NCBI RefSeq assembly: GCF_000219215.1
Contig: NC_015723.1
Location: forward strand, 2,542,001 to 2,606,000
Direction of reading: 5' to 3'
From: Cupriavidus necator N-1
GTDB taxonomy: Bacteria; Pseudomonadota; Gammaproteobacteria; Burkholderiales; Burkholderiaceae
Length of the DNA: 64,000 nucleotides
The notes below the pieces were generated by a model that worked only from the letters and a program-made list of their open reading frames with translations, did not search any database and was not told the origin of the DNA. The translations under genes and the position numbers were made by a program. Below are positions 1 to 8,276 of the stretch, in pieces; position 1 is the stretch's first letter; each line of letters opens with the position of its first letter.

Positions 1-984
1 GCGGCCGTGGCCGAAGGTCCATGGCCGCTCGCCGGCTGCGGCACCACTGCACGACGCCGCGGCCAGCAGCACCAGCACCGCATCGCCGGCCTTGACGGCG
101 TGGCCGCACAGTTGCGCATCGGCGGCCAGGAAGCGGCGCGTATTCTGCACCGGCGGATCCTCCCGGGCGACCCGCGCCACCACGGCATCGAGCGGCAACT
201 CTGACTGCGGCGTGTCGCGACCCAGCCGCAGCAGCGTATTCCCGGCCAGCGCCGCGGTGGCTTCGCAGGCCTGCACCAGCAGGCCGATGATGTTGGCGGC
301 GACAGCCTGCGCGTCGATGCCGGCGGCATGCGCGGCTTGATGCAGCGCCGGAAGCGGGCCGTCGCCCGGCGTGGCACCGGCAAGCCACGCGCCCAGCCAT
401 TGCGCGGCGTCAGCACCGGCACGGACGGTGTGCGCATCGGCCAGCTGCGACTGCGCGGCGGCGAAGGCCGCGACGCGTTGTGCGACCTCGGCCGCCTTGC
501 CACCTTCGGCAATGGGCAAACCGAGCAGGTCGGCCACTGTCACCACAGGCAATGTGAAGAGCCAGCGGTTGACGCGCTCGCCAGACGTACCGGCGGCAGC
601 GCCAGCATCGATCATCGTTGCCATCGCCGCCGCGCGCCGCGCTGTGGCGGCCGCGTCAAGGCCCGCCAGCATCGGCATCAGGATCTGCTTCAGTGGTGCG
701 TGGGCAGCGCCGTCGTTCATCCGGATCAGGCGGCCGAACAGGTCACCGGCTGCGGTGCCGGCCAGCGCGGGCGGTACTGGCTGCGCCGGCGGGCGTACGC
801 GGCAGTCAGGATGGGCCAGCACTGCCGCCACTTCACGCGGGCCGGCGGCGACCCACAGGCCGAGACGGTCATCGCGGTAGAACGGCTGGCGGGTGGCCAG
901 CTCCCGGTAGTACGGGTAGGGGTCGGGATCGGTGACGGCGCGAAGCGGGTCGATCCCGGTATCGGGCAGGGTGGCTGTCTGCAT
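1..984 (-). CDS. Cytochrome P450, divergent, C-terminus cut by window edge
   Basis: A reading frame opens at an ATG at 984 and stays open for 328 codons to position 1, so the last part lies outside the window. The N-terminus (DPYPYYRELATRQPFYRDD) and the segment around His95 (MNDGAAHAPLK) match the B/C-helix region of bacterial P450s. The I-helix is NIIGLLVQACEAT (231-243), a Q-x-x-E-A-T variant of the usual AGxxT. DPPVQNTRR (276-284) follows the K-helix, and WTFGHG (322-327) starts the haem-binding loop, whose cysteine would lie just beyond the edge. The usual ExxR is not seen: R271-V-A-R274 stands in its place. The stretch between the K-helix and the FGHG motif is also short. A haem monooxygenase or a P450-fold protein with altered chemistry are both possible; the substrate cannot be inferred. 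Confidence 0.8.
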   Translation of the reverse strand, partial: MQTATLPDTGIDPLRAVTDPDPYPYYRELATRQPFYRDDRLGLWVAAGPREVAAVLAHPDCRVRPPAQPVPPALAGTAAGDLFGRLIRMNDGAAHAPLKQILMPMLAGLDAAATARRAAAMATMIDAGAAAGTSGERVNRWLFTLPVVTVADLLGLPIAEGGKAAEVAQRVAAFAAAQSQLADAHTVRAGADAAQWLGAWLAGATPGDGPLPALHQAAHAAGIDAQAVAANIIGLLVQACEATAALAGNTLLRLGRDTPQSELPLDAVVARVAREDPPVQNTRRFLAADAQLCGHAVKAGDAVLVLLAAASCSGAAAGERPWTFGHGR

Positions 985-1076
985 GGCGGCACGTTGGGGA
1001 CTGGATGTGCTGCCAGTTTGCCGCGTGCGCGGGGGTGAACGCTTCATGGCGTCATGAAAGGTCGATTGCCTTTGCA

Positions 1077-1118
1077 GAAGCCACTGGGTTCCCGCCTTCG
1101 CGGAAACCCAGTGGCTTC
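1077..1118. repeat. Long hairpin between czcA and the P450 gene
   Basis: A 14-bp perfect inverted repeat (GAAGCCACTGGGTT with AACCCAGTGGCTTC) extends to 19 paired positions with one mismatch around a CTTCG-type loop. It lies directly downstream of czcA on the minus strand and has no T-run, so it may be a mRNA-stabilising hairpin, a weak terminator or a REP-like element (the core resembles the dispersed CCCGCCTTCGCGG repeats of Burkholderiales). Confidence 0.6.
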
Positions 1119-1134
1119 AACGTGGCTTCGCAGC

Positions 1135-4100
1135 TTACGTTTCCACCCGCGCAAACTCCCCCTCCCCCTGCGCCGCGTCCGCCACCGCCTCGTCGTTCCG
1201 GTGCGCCAGCCGGTACAGCACCGGCAACACCAGCAAGGTCAGCGCCGTCGACGACAGGATGCCGCCGATGACGACTGTCGCCAGCGGGCGCTGCACTTCG
1301 GCACCCGTGCCCGTTGCCAAGGCCATCGGCACGAAGCCAAGCGAGGCAACCAGCGCCGTCATCAGCACCGGCCTCAGCCGCGTCAATGCCCCATCGCGGA
1401 TCGCCGCATCCAGCCCATGGCCATCCTCGCGCAGCGAGCGGATAAACGACAGCATCACCAGCCCGTTGAGCACCGCCACGCCGCACAAGGCGATAAAGCC
1501 CACCGCCGCCGAGATCGACAGCGGAATGCCGCGCAGCCATAGCGCCAGGATGCCGCCGGTCAGCGCGAACGGGATGCCGGTGAAGACCAGCAGCCCGTCC
1601 TTGACGTTGCCGAACATGGCGAACAGCAGCACGAACACCATGCCCAGCGCCAGCGGCACTACTATGCGCAGCCGCGCGGTGGCCGACTGCAGCTGCTCGA
1701 AGGTGCCGCCCCAGCTGGTCCAGTAGCCCGCCGGGATCTGCACGCGCGCGCGGATGGCAGCCTCGGCCTCGGGCACGAAGCTGCCGATATCGCGCCCGCG
1801 CACATTGGCGCTGACCACGATGCGGCGCTTGCCGTTCTCGCGCGAGACCTGGTTGGGGCCCGGCGCGATCTCCACGCTGGCGACTTCGCTCAGGGGGATA
1901 TAGCTGGTGCGCGCCGCTGCCTCCTTCGGCAACGGCACCGGCAGGCGCCGCAGCGCTTCCACGTCCTCGCGCACGGCATCGGGCAGGCGCACCACGATGT
2001 CGAAGCGCCGGTCGCCGCTGAAGAAGGTGCCCGACACCTTGCCACCGATGCCGATCGCCACCGCATCCTGGATATCGCTCAGGTTCAGGCCGTAGCGCGC
2101 CGCCTTGTTGCGGTCGATCTGCACCGTCAGCATCGGCAGGCCGGTGGTCTGTTCGACCTTCACCTCGGCCGCGCCGGGGATGCCCTGCAGCACTGCCGCG
2201 ATGCGATTGGCGGTCTGCTCCAGCACGGCGTTGTCGTCGCCGAACACCTTGACCGCCACGTCGGAGCGCACGCCCGAGATCAGCTCATTGAAGCGCAGCT
2301 GGATCGGTTGCGAGAACTCATAATTGTTGCCCGGCAGCTTGCCCACCTCATCGCGGATCGCGGCGATCAGCTCGTCGCGCGTGCGGCGGGGCTCGGGCCA
2401 TTGCGACACAGGCTTGAGCATGATGTAGCCGTCGGAGATATTCGGCGGCATCGGGTCGGAGGCGATCTCCGCGGTGCCGGTGCGCGCAAAGATGCGCTCG
2501 ATCTCCGGGAATTTGGCCTTCAGCGCGGTTTCCACCTGCTGCTGCATCGCCACCGATTGCGTCAGGCTGGTGCCGGGGATGCGCAAGGCCTGGATCGCCA
2601 GGTCGCCCTCGTTCAGGCTGGGCACGAACTCACTGCCCAGGCGCGTGCCAATGGCCAGACACAATGCCACCGCCACGCCGGCAAACGTCAGCACCACCGG
2701 CGTCGCGGCCAGCGAGCGCTCCAGCAGCACCGCGTAGCGGCGGCGCGCCCAGGCCATCAACCGGTTCTCGCGCTCGGCCACGCGGTTGCCGATGAACAGC
2801 GCCACCGCCGCCGGCACGAAGGTCACCGACAGCACCATCGCGCCCAGCAGCGCCAGCACCACGGTGAAGGCCATCGGGTGGAACATCTTGCCCTCCACCC
2901 CGGTCAGCGCAAAGATCGGCAGGTACACCACCATGATGATCAGCTGCCCGTACAACAGCGGCCGGCGCGCCTCGCGCGCCGCGGCAAAGACTTCATGCAG
3001 GCGTTCGCCGCGCGTGAGGGGCCGGCCGTGGCGCTCCTGCGCATGCGCCAGCCGGCGCACGCAGTTCTCGACGATCACCACGGCACCGTCGACAATGATG
3101 CCGAAGTCCAGCGCCCCCAGGCTCATCAGGTTGGCACTGATGCGGTATTGCACCATGCCCGTGAAGGTGAACAGCATCGACAGCGGGATCACCAGCGCGG
3201 TGATCAGCGCCGCGCGCAGGTTGCCCAGGAACAGGAACAGGATGGCGATCACCAGCACCGCACCTTCCAGCAGGTTTTTCTTGACCGTGGCAATGGCCTT
3301 GTCGACCAGCGTGGTACGGTCGTACACCGTGACGGCCTGCACGCCCTTGGGCAGGGTACGGTTGATCTCGGCCATCTTGCGGTCCGCCGCCTGCGACACC
3401 GTGCGGCTGTTCTCGCCGATCAGCATGAACACGGTGCCCAGCACCACCTCGCGGCCGTTCTCGGTGGCCGCGCCGGTGCGCAGCTCGCCGCCGGTCTGCA
3501 CGGTGGCCACGTCGCGCACGCGGATCGGCTGGCCCTGCGCGGTGCCGACGATCACGTCGCGGATATCGTCGAGCGAGCGCACCTGCCCCGGCACGCGCAC
3601 CAGGTACTGCTCGCCGCGGCGCTCGATATAGCCGGCGCCGACGTTGTCGTTGTTCTTCTCCAGCGCGCTCACCACGTCGGCCAGCGACAACCCGTACGAC
3701 GCCATGCGCTCCAGGCTGGGCGCAACCACATAGGCGCGCGCATGGCCGCCGATGGCATTGACCTCGGTCACGCCGGGCACGTTGCGCAGCTGCGGGCGGA
3801 TCACCCAGTCCTGGATCTCGCGCAGGTCCGACAGCGTATACGGCGTGCCGTCCGGCTTGCGCGCGCCGGGGTCGGCCTCGACCGTCCACAGGTAGATTTC
3901 GCCCAGCCCGGTCGAGATCGGGCCCATCGCGGGCGTGATGCCGGCGGGCAGCTTGTCGCGCGCTTCCTGGATGCGCTGGTTGACCAGCTGGCGCGCAAAG
4001 TGGATATCGGTGCCGTCGCGGAAGATCACCGTCACCTGCGACAGCCCGTAGCGCGACAGCGAGCGGGTCTGCTCCAGCCCGGGCAGGCCCGCCATCACGG

Positions 4101-4311
4101 TCTCGACCGGATAGGTGATGCGCTGCTCGGTCTCCAGCGGCGAATAGCCCGGCGCTGCGGTGTTGATCTGCACCTGCACGTTGGTGATATCGGGCACCGC
4201 GTCGATCGGCAGCCGGGTGTAGCTGTACAGGCCCAGCGCGGCCATGCCCAGCACCGCCAGCAGGACCAGCCAGCGTTGCTCGATGGCAAAGCGGATCAGG
4301 CGTTCAAACAT
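1135..4311 (-). CDS. czcA: CzcA, RND heavy-metal efflux pump (Zn/Co/Cd)
   Basis: Inner-membrane proton/metal antiporter of the HME-RND class, 1058 aa, exporting divalent cations through CzcB and CzcC. The residues needed for proton and metal transport in this class are present at the same numbers as in the C. metallidurans protein: D402, D408 and E415 in DFGIIVDGAVVIVEN. That signature fits the Zn/Co/Cd subgroup rather than the Cu/Ag (CusA) subgroup. The N-terminal membrane segment, the two large periplasmic loops and the two blocks of membrane helices are complete. GGAGG precedes the ATG. It is the last gene of czcI-C-B-A, 12 bp after czcB. No czcD, czcR or czcS is in the window, so the local regulator is unseen. 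Confidence 0.96.
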   Translation of the reverse strand: MFERLIRFAIEQRWLVLLAVLGMAALGLYSYTRLPIDAVPDITNVQVQINTAAPGYSPLETEQRITYPVETVMAGLPGLEQTRSLSRYGLSQVTVIFRDGTDIHFARQLVNQRIQEARDKLPAGITPAMGPISTGLGEIYLWTVEADPGARKPDGTPYTLSDLREIQDWVIRPQLRNVPGVTEVNAIGGHARAYVVAPSLERMASYGLSLADVVSALEKNNDNVGAGYIERRGEQYLVRVPGQVRSLDDIRDVIVGTAQGQPIRVRDVATVQTGGELRTGAATENGREVVLGTVFMLIGENSRTVSQAADRKMAEINRTLPKGVQAVTVYDRTTLVDKAIATVKKNLLEGAVLVIAILFLFLGNLRAALITALVIPLSMLFTFTGMVQYRISANLMSLGALDFGIIVDGAVVIVENCVRRLAHAQERHGRPLTRGERLHEVFAAAREARRPLLYGQLIIMVVYLPIFALTGVEGKMFHPMAFTVVLALLGAMVLSVTFVPAAVALFIGNRVAERENRLMAWARRRYAVLLERSLAATPVVLTFAGVAVALCLAIGTRLGSEFVPSLNEGDLAIQALRIPGTSLTQSVAMQQQVETALKAKFPEIERIFARTGTAEIASDPMPPNISDGYIMLKPVSQWPEPRRTRDELIAAIRDEVGKLPGNNYEFSQPIQLRFNELISGVRSDVAVKVFGDDNAVLEQTANRIAAVLQGIPGAAEVKVEQTTGLPMLTVQIDRNKAARYGLNLSDIQDAVAIGIGGKVSGTFFSGDRRFDIVVRLPDAVREDVEALRRLPVPLPKEAAARTSYIPLSEVASVEIAPGPNQVSRENGKRRIVVSANVRGRDIGSFVPEAEAAIRARVQIPAGYWTSWGGTFEQLQSATARLRIVVPLALGMVFVLLFAMFGNVKDGLLVFTGIPFALTGGILALWLRGIPLSISAAVGFIALCGVAVLNGLVMLSFIRSLREDGHGLDAAIRDGALTRLRPVLMTALVASLGFVPMALATGTGAEVQRPLATVVIGGILSSTALTLLVLPVLYRLAHRNDEAVADAAQGEGEFARVET

Positions 4312-4323
4312 GCGTGCCTCCGC

Positions 4324-5592
4324 TCAGTGCTCATGCCCGGCGCTGGCTTTGCCCAGCTCGGACTTGAGGATGAAGCTGTTGGCCGCGGCGTAGCGCGCGC
4401 CGGCCTGCAGGCCCTCGGTCACCTCCACCAGCTTGCCACCAGCGCGCCCGGTCTTGACCGGCTGCACCGCAAACCCGCCCGGCACGGCGATGAACACCAC
4501 GCTCTTGCCGTCGACCTGCTGCACCGCGTCGGCCGCCACCGTCACCGGCACCTGCGCCGGCGCGCCCAGCACGCTGACCGTGACGAACAGCCCCGGGCGC
4601 CACGCCATGCCGGGATTGGCCAGCGTCACGCGCGCCTTGGCCGTGCGCGTCTGCTCGCCCAGCAGCGCGCCGACGTAGGACACCTTGCCCTCGGCCTGCG
4701 TGTCCGAGGCGCTCGAGCGCACCGTGACCGCTTCGCCCACACGCACCTGGTCCAGGTCGCGCGCGGACACCACGAACTCCGCCCACACCGAACTCAGGTC
4801 GGAGACGGTGAAGACGCTGGTGGCTTCCTGGACCGCTTCGCCCAGCGCCAGGTGCTTCTCGACCACGATGCCATCGAACGGGGCACGCAGCGCAAACTGG
4901 TTCAGGCTGCCGCCCTTGCCCGCGCTCTTCTCCGTGGCGCCAATCGCGGTCAGCTTCTGGCGCGCGTTCTGGACCGCGATCTGCGCTTCCTCAAGCGCCG
5001 TGCGGGCCTGCTGGTAATCCTGCTCGGCGGAGATCTTCTCCTGCCACAGCGTCTTCTCGCGCGCGTAGGTGGCACGCGCCAGCGCCTCGCGCTTCTGCGC
5101 CGCCAGCAGCTCGCTGCGCTGCTCGGCCAGCGTCGTGCTGGCGAGCAGCGCCAGCACTTCGCCCTTGCGTACCTGCTGGCCAAGGTTGGCCGGCACCGCC
5201 TGCGCAACGCCCGCCACGCGCGGCACCACGTGCGCGGTGCGGTCTTCATTGAAGCGGATCTCGCCGGGGAAATCGACGCTGCTGCGCAGCGGCGCCGCGG
5301 CGGCGGTGGCGATGCCGATGCCGGCCTGCTGGATCTGCGCGGGCGTCAGCGCGATCAGGTGCGGCTTGCCTTCGGCTTCCGGCTTCGCCGCGGGAGCGCT
5401 GGCGTCAGCGTGCGCGGCCGCATTGTCTCCTTCCTTGCCATGTTCGTGCTCGTCGCCATGCTCGGCTTGCCCGTGCCCGGCCTCGCCGGTGGCGCTGCCG
5501 CCCTTGCCGGTGAACAGGATCGCCGCGCCGCCCAGCAGCCCCGCGACCAGGATGGCCACCACGGCGGCCCGTTGTTGCTTGCTCATTGCCAT
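4324..5592 (-). CDS. czcB: CzcB, periplasmic adaptor of the Czc efflux system
   Basis: Membrane-fusion protein, 422 aa, linking CzcA to CzcC. It has an N-terminal membrane anchor (AAVVAILVAGLLGGAAILF), then a His/Glu-rich stretch (HGQAEHGDEHEHG) typical of metal-binding adaptors. The lipoyl/barrel-sandwich region follows (VAQAVPANLGQQVRKGEVLA), with a coiled-coil hairpin in the middle and a C-terminal SAGHEH that could also bind metal. The start is taken as ATG 5592; an in-frame ATG two codons later (5586) is equally possible. The frame is open further upstream, but that part overlaps czcC and reads as Arg-rich nonsense. The gene starts 16 bp after the czcC stop. Confidence 0.94.
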   Translation of the reverse strand: MAMSKQQRAAVVAILVAGLLGGAAILFTGKGGSATGEAGHGQAEHGDEHEHGKEGDNAAAHADASAPAAKPEAEGKPHLIALTPAQIQQAGIGIATAAAAPLRSSVDFPGEIRFNEDRTAHVVPRVAGVAQAVPANLGQQVRKGEVLALLASTTLAEQRSELLAAQKREALARATYAREKTLWQEKISAEQDYQQARTALEEAQIAVQNARQKLTAIGATEKSAGKGGSLNQFALRAPFDGIVVEKHLALGEAVQEATSVFTVSDLSSVWAEFVVSARDLDQVRVGEAVTVRSSASDTQAEGKVSYVGALLGEQTRTAKARVTLANPGMAWRPGLFVTVSVLGAPAQVPVTVAADAVQQVDGKSVVFIAVPGGFAVQPVKTGRAGGKLVEVTEGLQAGARYAAANSFILKSELGKASAGHEH

Positions 5593-5608
5593 GTCTTCGG
5601 CGTCCGTA

Positions 5609-6877
5609 TCAGTGTCCGAGGATGCGGTCGATGCTGGCCGCCGCGTCATAGGTGCGGGCCAGCACGTCCAGGTAGCGGATGCGCGCCTGGAACAGCGTGC
5701 GCTGGGCATCCAGCACATCGAGGAAATTGAATTTGCCGGCCTCGAACCCGCGCGAGGCGGCGGCATAGGCCTGCTCCGCCGCGGGCAGCACCGAGGCCTG
5801 CAGCGTCTGCGCCGCGGCGCGCGATACCGACAGCTGCGTCGACGCCTGCTGCAGCTCACCCACCAGGCGGATGCGCGTGGCCGCGTGCGTGTCCTGCGCC
5901 TTGTCGGCCCGGCGCAATGCGGCGTAGAGGTTGCCCTGGTTGCGGTCAAACAGCGGCAGCGGGATCGCCACGCCCAGCACGGCCATATTGCGGTTGGCCT
6001 CGTTGTCGCGCTTGGCGCCCAGGCTCACGGTCACGTCGGGATACTGGCGGCTGCGCGCCACGGCGACTTCGGCGCGGCTGCGCTCGGCCACGAGGCGGCT
6101 TGCCGCCAGTTGAGGCGAGTCTTCCAGCGCCGCTTGCAGCGCTGCCGGCGCGGGGCGCGAGGGCAGTGCGTCAAGGTCGCCCTGCGCCTGCGCAAAGTGC
6201 GGCAAGGCGTTGCCCCACAGCGTGGCCAGCGACTGACGTGCGGATTGCAGCGCGCCGGTAGCCTCGGCCAGTTCCAGCTCGGCATTGGCCTGTTCGACCC
6301 TGGCGCGCGTTTCTTCCAGGGGCGCGACCTTGCCGGCGGCCACGCGCCGCCCGGCCGCCGCGGCCGCCTTGCTGGCGATGCCGACCGAGCCTTCGGCCAG
6401 CTTGACGCGTTCCTGCGCCACCAGCACGCCAAAGAAGCGTGCGATCACAGCGGCGCGCAGCTCGGCGCGTGCGCCGCCCAGCTCGGCCTGCGCCAGTTCG
6501 CGCCCGCGCTCGGCCACACCGATGCGCGCGGCGCGCTTGCCGCCGAGTTCGATCGGCAGGTTGATCTGGCCGGTGGTGGAGCGCGTGGCCTTGCGCGTGT
6601 CTTCCATCGACACGGCCAGTTCGGGATTGGGCAGCACGCGCGCCTGCGTGACATCGCCCTCGGTGGCGTCAAGCTCCTTGCCCGCCGCGGACAACGCGAA
6701 GCTGCCGGCTTCGGCCAGCGCCAGCGCGGCGTCGAGGCTCAGCGTGCCGGCAGGCTCTTGGCCCGAGGCCGGCAAGGATGCCGATGGCTGCGCCATGGCA
6801 GGGGGCGGCGTCTGCGCGACGCCATGTGGGCTGAATAGAACGGCCGCCAGCCCAAGCGGCAGCAAAAGTCTTCGCAT
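5609..6877 (-). CDS. czcC: CzcC, outer-membrane channel of the Czc efflux system
   Basis: TolC-family outer-membrane factor, 422 aa, forming the exit duct of CzcCBA. A signal peptide (MRRLLLPLGLAAVLFSPHGVAQ) is followed by the two repeated helical halves typical of the family, e.g. LDAALALAEAGSFALSAAGK near the start and AEQAYAAASRGFEAGKFNFL near residue 385. LPNPELAVSMED is the usual N-terminal strand region. It lies second in the operon, 94 bp after czcI; that spacer carries a hairpin. Confidence 0.94.
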   Translation of the reverse strand: MRRLLLPLGLAAVLFSPHGVAQTPPPAMAQPSASLPASGQEPAGTLSLDAALALAEAGSFALSAAGKELDATEGDVTQARVLPNPELAVSMEDTRKATRSTTGQINLPIELGGKRAARIGVAERGRELAQAELGGARAELRAAVIARFFGVLVAQERVKLAEGSVGIASKAAAAAGRRVAAGKVAPLEETRARVEQANAELELAEATGALQSARQSLATLWGNALPHFAQAQGDLDALPSRPAPAALQAALEDSPQLAASRLVAERSRAEVAVARSRQYPDVTVSLGAKRDNEANRNMAVLGVAIPLPLFDRNQGNLYAALRRADKAQDTHAATRIRLVGELQQASTQLSVSRAAAQTLQASVLPAAEQAYAAASRGFEAGKFNFLDVLDAQRTLFQARIRYLDVLARTYDAAASIDRILGH

Positions 6878-6960
6878 CGAATTGCACCAGGAAAGAAACC
6901 GGGAGAATTCGGCGAGACGCCTGACGTCAGGAAATCAGGAAGACCATGAAATGGAAGCGT

Positions 6961-6983
6961 CGTCTCGCCGGTTAAGCGAGACG
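6961..6983. repeat. Hairpin over the czcI stop codon, with a third copy of the arm nearby
   Basis: CGTCTCGC and GCGAGACG form an 8-bp stem with a 7-nt loop that contains the czcI stop codon. The sequence GGCGAGACG occurs once more at 6911-6919, so the spacer before czcC can fold in two mutually exclusive ways. This could set the ratio of CzcI to CzcCBA by mRNA processing or partial termination. Confidence 0.5.
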
Positions 6984-7346
6984 CGGCCACTGCGGACGGT
7001 CGGGCGCCCGCGCACTGTGCGAAGAGAAGCTGGGCTGCGGCGCCGGTGGCGCCAGTTCCACCCGGCGCATGGCGTGCACGTCGGGCGCGTCGGCCCGTGC
7101 AAACGGCAGCGAAGCGATATGGCAGACGCCGCAGTCGGGATCGGGCAGGCCGAGCTTGGCCTTGTCCTGCGCCTTCTGCGCGGGCTGGTCCTGCTTGCCG
7201 CTGTCGGCCTTGTGCTGGTGCTCATGGTGCCCGAAATGGGCCTTGGCCGGAGCCGCCACCTCATGTCGGCAATACGCGGCGGCTCCCGCCCAGGCGAACT
7301 GGAGCGGCAGGACGAGCGCAAGAAGGATGAGGATGAGCCGTTGCAT
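6972..7346 (-). CDS. czcI: CzcI-like periplasmic protein of the czc operon
   Basis: Small exported protein, 124 aa, first gene of czcICBA. A clear signal peptide (MQRLILILLALVLPLQFAWAGAA) is followed by a His-rich block (FGHHEHQHK) and a CGVCH motif, all typical of the CzcI family. CzcI is thought to modulate metal induction of czc; its biochemical role is not settled. A GGGAAGT tract lies just before the ATG. The region upstream (7347-7631) is shared with a divergent gene. Confidence 0.88.
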   Translation of the reverse strand: MQRLILILLALVLPLQFAWAGAAAYCRHEVAAPAKAHFGHHEHQHKADSGKQDQPAQKAQDKAKLGLPDPDCGVCHIASLPFARADAPDVHAMRRVELAPPAPQPSFSSHSARAPDRPQWPRLA

Positions 7347-7449
7347 AAGGGAAGTGGCAGCTGCCCTGGCCGCCTGGCATCAGGCAACGGGGGATTGCAG
7401 CGAGCCGCAAGTTTAACCGAGCCGCGCCGGGCATTCCGGCGACGGGGAC

Positions 7450-7465
7450 ATTACATTTGCGTCAT
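7450..7465. promoter_or_regulatory. Candidate response-regulator box upstream of czcI
   Basis: ATTACATTTGCGTCAT is an imperfect inverted repeat (ATTACA with CGTCAT, i.e. ATTACA/ATGACG). It lies about 105 bp upstream of czcI, in the divergent region shared with the small exported protein. It resembles the TTACAnnnnTGTAA-like boxes bound by CopR/CzcR-type metal response regulators. Similarity is by eye only. Confidence 0.4.
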
Positions 7466-7631
7466 GCCACGGGCCGCTTCCGCCCTCGGCCGTAACTTCA
7501 ATTTTTTTGAATAACTTGTCCGGCAACTGGCCTGTTTCCGTATCGATGGCGCTTCTATAGTTCTGTACATGAACGGCACGCACACAACGCAAAGCCTTCT
7601 GACAAATTCAACGAGCTTAAGGAGAACCATC

Positions 7632-7976
7632 ATGACCAAGACCACCCGCCTCGCTACTGCCCTGCTCCTGTCGCTGGCTGCCCTGGGCGCCGCGCAAGCC
7701 GCCACCGTCGCCGAGCAGCTGCCCGGCGACAAGTACGGCTACAGCTTCCGCAGCACCGTGCCCGGCGACAAGTATGGTTATGAGTTCCGCAGCCACGATG
7801 TGTTCACGGAAGGCGCCCGCGTGGGCAAGGCCGATCCGTTTGTCGACGGCGCCCGCACGGTGGCCGGGCTGGAGCGCAGCGGCGTGTCGGCATCGCCGTC
7901 GCGCAGCTTCGACACCTTTACCGAAGGCAGCCGCGCTGGCCGCTTCGACCCCTACGGCGAAGGCGCTCGCGCCTGA
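7632..7976 (+). CDS. Small exported protein with two kinds of internal repeat
   Basis: 114-aa protein of unknown function. An AAGGAGA ribosome site precedes the ATG at 7632, and a signal peptide (TRLATALLLSLAALGAAQA) follows. The mature part is built of repeats. LPGDKYGYSFRS is followed at once by VPGDKYGYEFRS. Then come two longer units, DVFTEGARVGKADPFVDGAR and DTFTEGSRAGRFDPYGEGAR. No cysteine or His-rich metal site is visible. It is read divergently from czcI and ends at a strong terminator. A periplasmic structural or metal-stress protein is possible, but this rests only on location. Confidence 0.75.
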   Translation: MTKTTRLATALLLSLAALGAAQAATVAEQLPGDKYGYSFRSTVPGDKYGYEFRSHDVFTEGARVGKADPFVDGARTVAGLERSGVSASPSRSFDTFTEGSRAGRFDPYGEGARA

Positions 7977-8001
7977 GCGATACCGGCACCCAGCCAGCAA
8001 G

Positions 8002-8028
8002 AAGGCCAGCGGATCCGCTGGCCTTTTG
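8002..8028. terminator. Bidirectional intrinsic terminator
   Basis: A perfect 24-bp palindrome (AAGGCCAGCG + GATC core + CGCTGGCCTT) is followed by TT on the plus strand and preceded by AA. It sits between two convergent genes (stops at 7976 and 8029), so it can serve both. Confidence 0.85.
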
Positions 8029-8235
8029 TCATTCGTCGCGCCCCAGCCTGTGCATGGCCTCGCGCAGGGTCCGCATCTGGGCGCTGAAGCTGGTGCAGGC
8101 GTCACAGATCGCCAGGTGGGCGCGCATGCGCAGCCGCTCGCCCCATGACAGCGGCCGGTCCAGGCCCTTCATGGTGAGGTGATGCACCTCTTCACAGTTC
8201 GGCAGCAGGCGGCGGGAGGGGCGGGAATCTGGCAT
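8029..8235 (-). CDS. Zinc-finger anti-sigma factor
   Basis: 68-aa cytoplasmic protein with the ZAS-type zinc site: an N-terminal CEEV (C15) and the H-x3-C-x2-C motif in HLAICDAC. There is no membrane segment, unlike most anti-sigma factors of ECF pairs, so it would act as a soluble, possibly redox-sensing antagonist. It follows the sigma gene by 41 bp on the same strand. The ATG at 8235 has no good ribosome site; translation may depend on coupling. Confidence 0.8.
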   Translation of the reverse strand: MPDSRPSRRLLPNCEEVHHLTMKGLDRPLSWGERLRMRAHLAICDACTSFSAQMRTLREAMHRLGRDE

Positions 8236-8276
8236 GTAGGTCAGTGACTTATCCGTTGCATGGGCGGGGGCCGGGC

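Noticed and set aside
328..1038. Plus-strand frame of 236 codons at the left edge
   Set aside because: It is antisense to the P450 frame and has no recognisable sequence; the minus strand gives clear P450 motifs.
2308..5730. A very long open frame on the plus strand opposite czcA and czcB
   Set aside because: It is the mirror of the minus-strand czc genes in high-GC DNA: His/Arg/Gln-rich, no domain, no ribosome site, while the minus strand encodes well-known proteins.
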